Shown: positions 61,001 to 64,000 of the stretch, one piece after another
How the letters are laid out: each line of letters opens with the position of its first letter
How positions within the stretch are numbered: position 1 is the first letter of the stretch
NCBI GenBank assembly: GCA_907163375.1
Contig: CAJQUW010012887.1
Coordinates: 346,917-410,916, forward strand
DNA: 64,000 bases
Reading direction: 5' to 3'
DNA from: Prostheceraeus crozeri
Taxonomy: Eukaryota; Platyhelminthes; Polycladida; Euryleptidae
The notes under the pieces: model-generated
What the model was told of the DNA's origin: nothing
The model's input: the letters and a program-made list of their open reading frames with translations, nothing else
Databases searched by the model: none
Made by a program: the position numbers and the translations under genes

Positions 61001-64000
61001 CGACGGCAGATTATATTTGATGAGCAAACTTTTAGATTCTTATGAGAGCTGGTTGTAAATTTAATCTTGATGCGATTCGATCCGATATTCATAGAATGTA
61101 TGTCCATGCCTCCTCACATTCATCATTTAATGAAGCTCTCTGAAATCTAGCTTTGTAGTAGTGTGATATTCTAAAGAGGATTGGAAGGCATACACCACAC
61201 CGCTTCCTAATATTATGGTGTTATAGATGTCTTACCAAATGAATTGATCGCTCGCAGTTGGAAGGAAGAATGGAGAGAGAATAATAACTGTATAGTTTGT
61301 CACTGATTATGTTTGCTGATGATGACTACAACTATATTTTTTGTTCCGCCATAATTTTTTCTCTCCATACTTCTTACCCACAGTCTCTGCATTCCATCAG
61401 TGTGTTTACTAACTCAATAGATAGTGATAAGAGGCGTTTTGTTGAATCACCCACGCTTTTTTTCAAAATGGATGCAGTTAAGTGCTTCAGACATTCTACC
61501 AACATCTTCATCAGGAATATTTTTAAATCTATAATGAAATTTGTGGATTGCGAGTTTTTGAATATAAACTTTTTTAAGCAATTTGCGTAATGTAGTGTAG
61601 TAGACAATTGACGTATTAGATGTAGTCCATGGACCAAAACCAAGATGTGGATTAGAATTCATGTATCCAACCTCAAGCGTATAAGACTTTAGTCTTATAG
61701 TAAAATAGAGTTGAGAAAGCGGAGAGGAAGATTCAGGAGGAAGGGGAATGGATCTGTCTCCCACTCCAATGAATAGATAGATAAATCTCAGTAAGCTTTC
61801 TGATTTTTTATTCTTTCATGATGGAGATACGGATTACCCACTGTTGAAGTTGCCTTAATAATTTTGGTCATTACCCAAATTGGTCACATAAGAATCTGAT
61901 TGTATCTGAATCATTTCATAGTTCCACTTCCAATACTGATGTTAAATTGTATGGGAACTGGAAAATGCATTATTCATCGTTATTCCTTCATGGGTGCGTG
62001 GAGTCAATATCATTTCTTCCAAATCATTTCACTTCTGAATATGCTATCTTAGCAAATATATAACGCCAACCTCCCATTCACCTTCTAAATGCAGTGGCCG
62101 ATTTAATTCTACTCGATAGTCTGATGGTTTATTTTTGGGAAATTTATTCATAGAAGCATTACTGGGCAAGTAGATTAGAAACGAGTCCTTATTTTCACTT
62201 TCCATATTATTCACATTGGAAAAATATATTAGAAATACGATTGCATTAACTCTTATACGCGAAATAGAGAGATGAGAGAGTGTACTTAGTCACAGATGTT
62301 TTAGTGAAAAGGAATCATTCAGCACATCCAGCATCTGTCCATAATATGGCAATATCATTTGTGGGATCGCTATCGTTTGATTTCAGCTTTGTATAATGCA
62401 CATCTTCAATGCAAACGCTTCATGCTCTAGAATAAATACTGCCAGCTTTTGGCTTTTCTGGTATCATTGCTAGCAATGCGATGCCTTTCAACATCTCCAT
62501 CAAGTTACACTCTTCCACAAATATTGAGAAATACCTATCATCTTGAAAATCGTTAATAGTGCTGTTAGCGTCATGTCTGCGCTAGCTTTAAGGTTATACT
62601 GTACCACTTTTTAAAGATATTTTCTGATCAAAATGCCAAAATGTCCCTTAGAGTTTTATCCATAATTAGTTCAATACCTTTTCGATTATATAGTGAGAGA
62701 CAAAGATACCATTCTTTTTCAGATAAATTAAGATGTTGCTCTTTAATCACTTCATTATAAATAATCTTACAAACAATTTAAACCGAAGTAATATATGCGA
62801 GGCATCAACACTCTTGTTTCATGTAAGTTACACCTAAATGCTCTACACACTTTCTGTATAAAAGATACGGGTTCCATTACTGTATCATAATTATGATTTG
62901 ACCTTTCACATGGTAAATGTATGCATATTCAAGATGTTTTCCATGAACTGTGCTGCAGAACGAGAACGATCGTCGTAAGAACTTGATGAAAATCATATTT
63001 TGAACAATTACAAATTACTAGATAATCATCATTTATATTTGTTATTGCAAATATCGATTAGATGATTTGTTAATAGTAGTCAATAGTTGCCACAATTGTT
63101 TACCACTCTAACTCGAAGGAGATAACTTAAATTTCTGATCAATAAATGTTTCAGGAGTCATGTTTGTTTGCTTTCTTGGCTTAATCACAATCTTCTTCAT
63201 CCAACGTCTTCTCATTTTATGGAATTAAGATCTACATAATAAGCTTTCTCGATATATATTAAACTGTTTAGGGACCACTTATTGGTAATTAACGCTTAAA
63301 ATTATCATAAGCTTTGTTAAGGCGCTATCGCGATTCGGATAGACTATAATGTCATTTCTCTAATACTTGTACGACTTATAACGCAAGAGCAAGACCGAAT
63401 CGCTTTCTCAATCCTACATGATTTCGCCCGCTCACTGCTCTGCGCTCGCTCTTTCTCATCTGCGAGTTGTGCGCGGTATGATGTTAAATTGCGACAAGTA
63501 TGTTATACACGCTTTATTTCAAGAATATGTATATATAAACTTGTTTTACATGATAAGTATGATCTTTTCTTTGGCCACTGTGGAATGCTATACTCGGCCA
63601 CCTTTACTTATCACATTGGTAAGCAGCTGTTTTAGCGTCTCATATTGAATAGTCATCACCTCTATGATCCAAAAGCATATAGACACAAGTTGCCTATGAA
63701 ACAAGTTGAGTGACACCACTTCCCAATTTCCATTTAGCTGTTTGTTGCATGATCAACGATCAATGGGGATAGAAAAGAGTGCGGCCCTTCGATTACTAGT
63801 AAATCTCTTGGTTTAGCCGCTTAGCTAAGCAAAATATGATTAAACGACATTTTATTTATTGCTGATCTGCAAACTTTGATAACATCATGAAGACTTCGGA
63901 TTTTGAGACTCTCTAGCAATTTATCAGAGTTAGAGCGTGTGGAAACGTAACATTTCAAAATTCGCATGGTCATAACATCAAGAGGAGATTACATTAACAT
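58021..64000. other. 6 kb without recognised genes
   Basis: 58.0-60.6 kb is T-rich on the plus strand and may be decayed LTR-element sequence. A minus-strand frame of about 130 codons (from about 58430 to 58041) is the longest but carries no known motif. 60.6-64 kb is AT-rich; a hammerhead-like relic may lie at 61484-61530 (minus). No LTRs, tandem arrays or exons were identified. Confidence 0.45.

Noticed and set aside
61297..61590. FADD motif in a plus-strand frame, suggesting a reverse transcriptase
   Set aside because: The residues on both sides show none of the neighbouring reverse transcriptase motifs; the opposite strand explains the region at least as well.

Overview
The window is animal nuclear DNA, most likely from an invertebrate; I could not narrow the phylum. 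The evidence is GT-AG introns with matching phases, AT-rich intergenic sequence, many decayed non-LTR retrotransposons, Tc1-, hAT- and pogo-like DNA transposons, a tRNA-headed repeat and a long satellite array. Nothing suggests a bacterial genome.

One host gene dominates the left two thirds. On the minus strand, 14 coding exons between 41142 and 10759 encode about 1,411 residues with six Neuralized homology repeats (NHR), the architecture of NEURL4. All exon phases agree across all 13 introns. The 5' UTR and promoter lie above 41150. The end of NHR6 and the C-terminus lie outside the window, on the far side of a satellite array. That array (1-10727) has 92-bp units, about 116.6 copies with no net indel, and ends 32 bp from the last visible splice donor.

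The introns have filled with mobile DNA. They hold a tRNA-like gene (18481-18554), a degenerate LINE on the minus strand (19210-20456), a LINE tail (22440-22740), a 5'-truncated LINE with a (TTA)n tail (24200-26514), and a foldback transposon whose right end has grown into about 20 tandem 76-bp units (27910-30153). They also hold a small hairpin relative of that transposon (33745-34326), a non-autonomous hAT-like element with 8-bp target duplications (35111-36278), and a Tc1/IS630-like transposon with a frameshifted transposase (38984-40867). The most striking insertion is at 32171-32658. It is one insertion with a 12-bp target duplication, made of tRNA-like promoter boxes and a hammerhead ribozyme. 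A complete 303-nt unit runs from cleavage site to cleavage site in one orientation, and a partial unit follows in the other, with the inversion joint exactly at the ribozyme cleavage site.

The right third (41.2-64 kb) has no recognisable host gene. It holds three more LINE remnants (43690-44480, 48005-48310, 49580-51380). The last carries a C-terminal zinc-knuckle motif and is split by a palindromic insertion with a 13-bp target duplication; it sits inside a 3.2-kb inverted repeat of the foldback family. There are also hAT-like non-autonomous elements, a pogo/Tigger-like end, and a minus-strand integrase-like remnant of a Ty3/Gypsy-like element near 57.5-58.0 kb. The remainder is AT-rich sequence without identifiable features.
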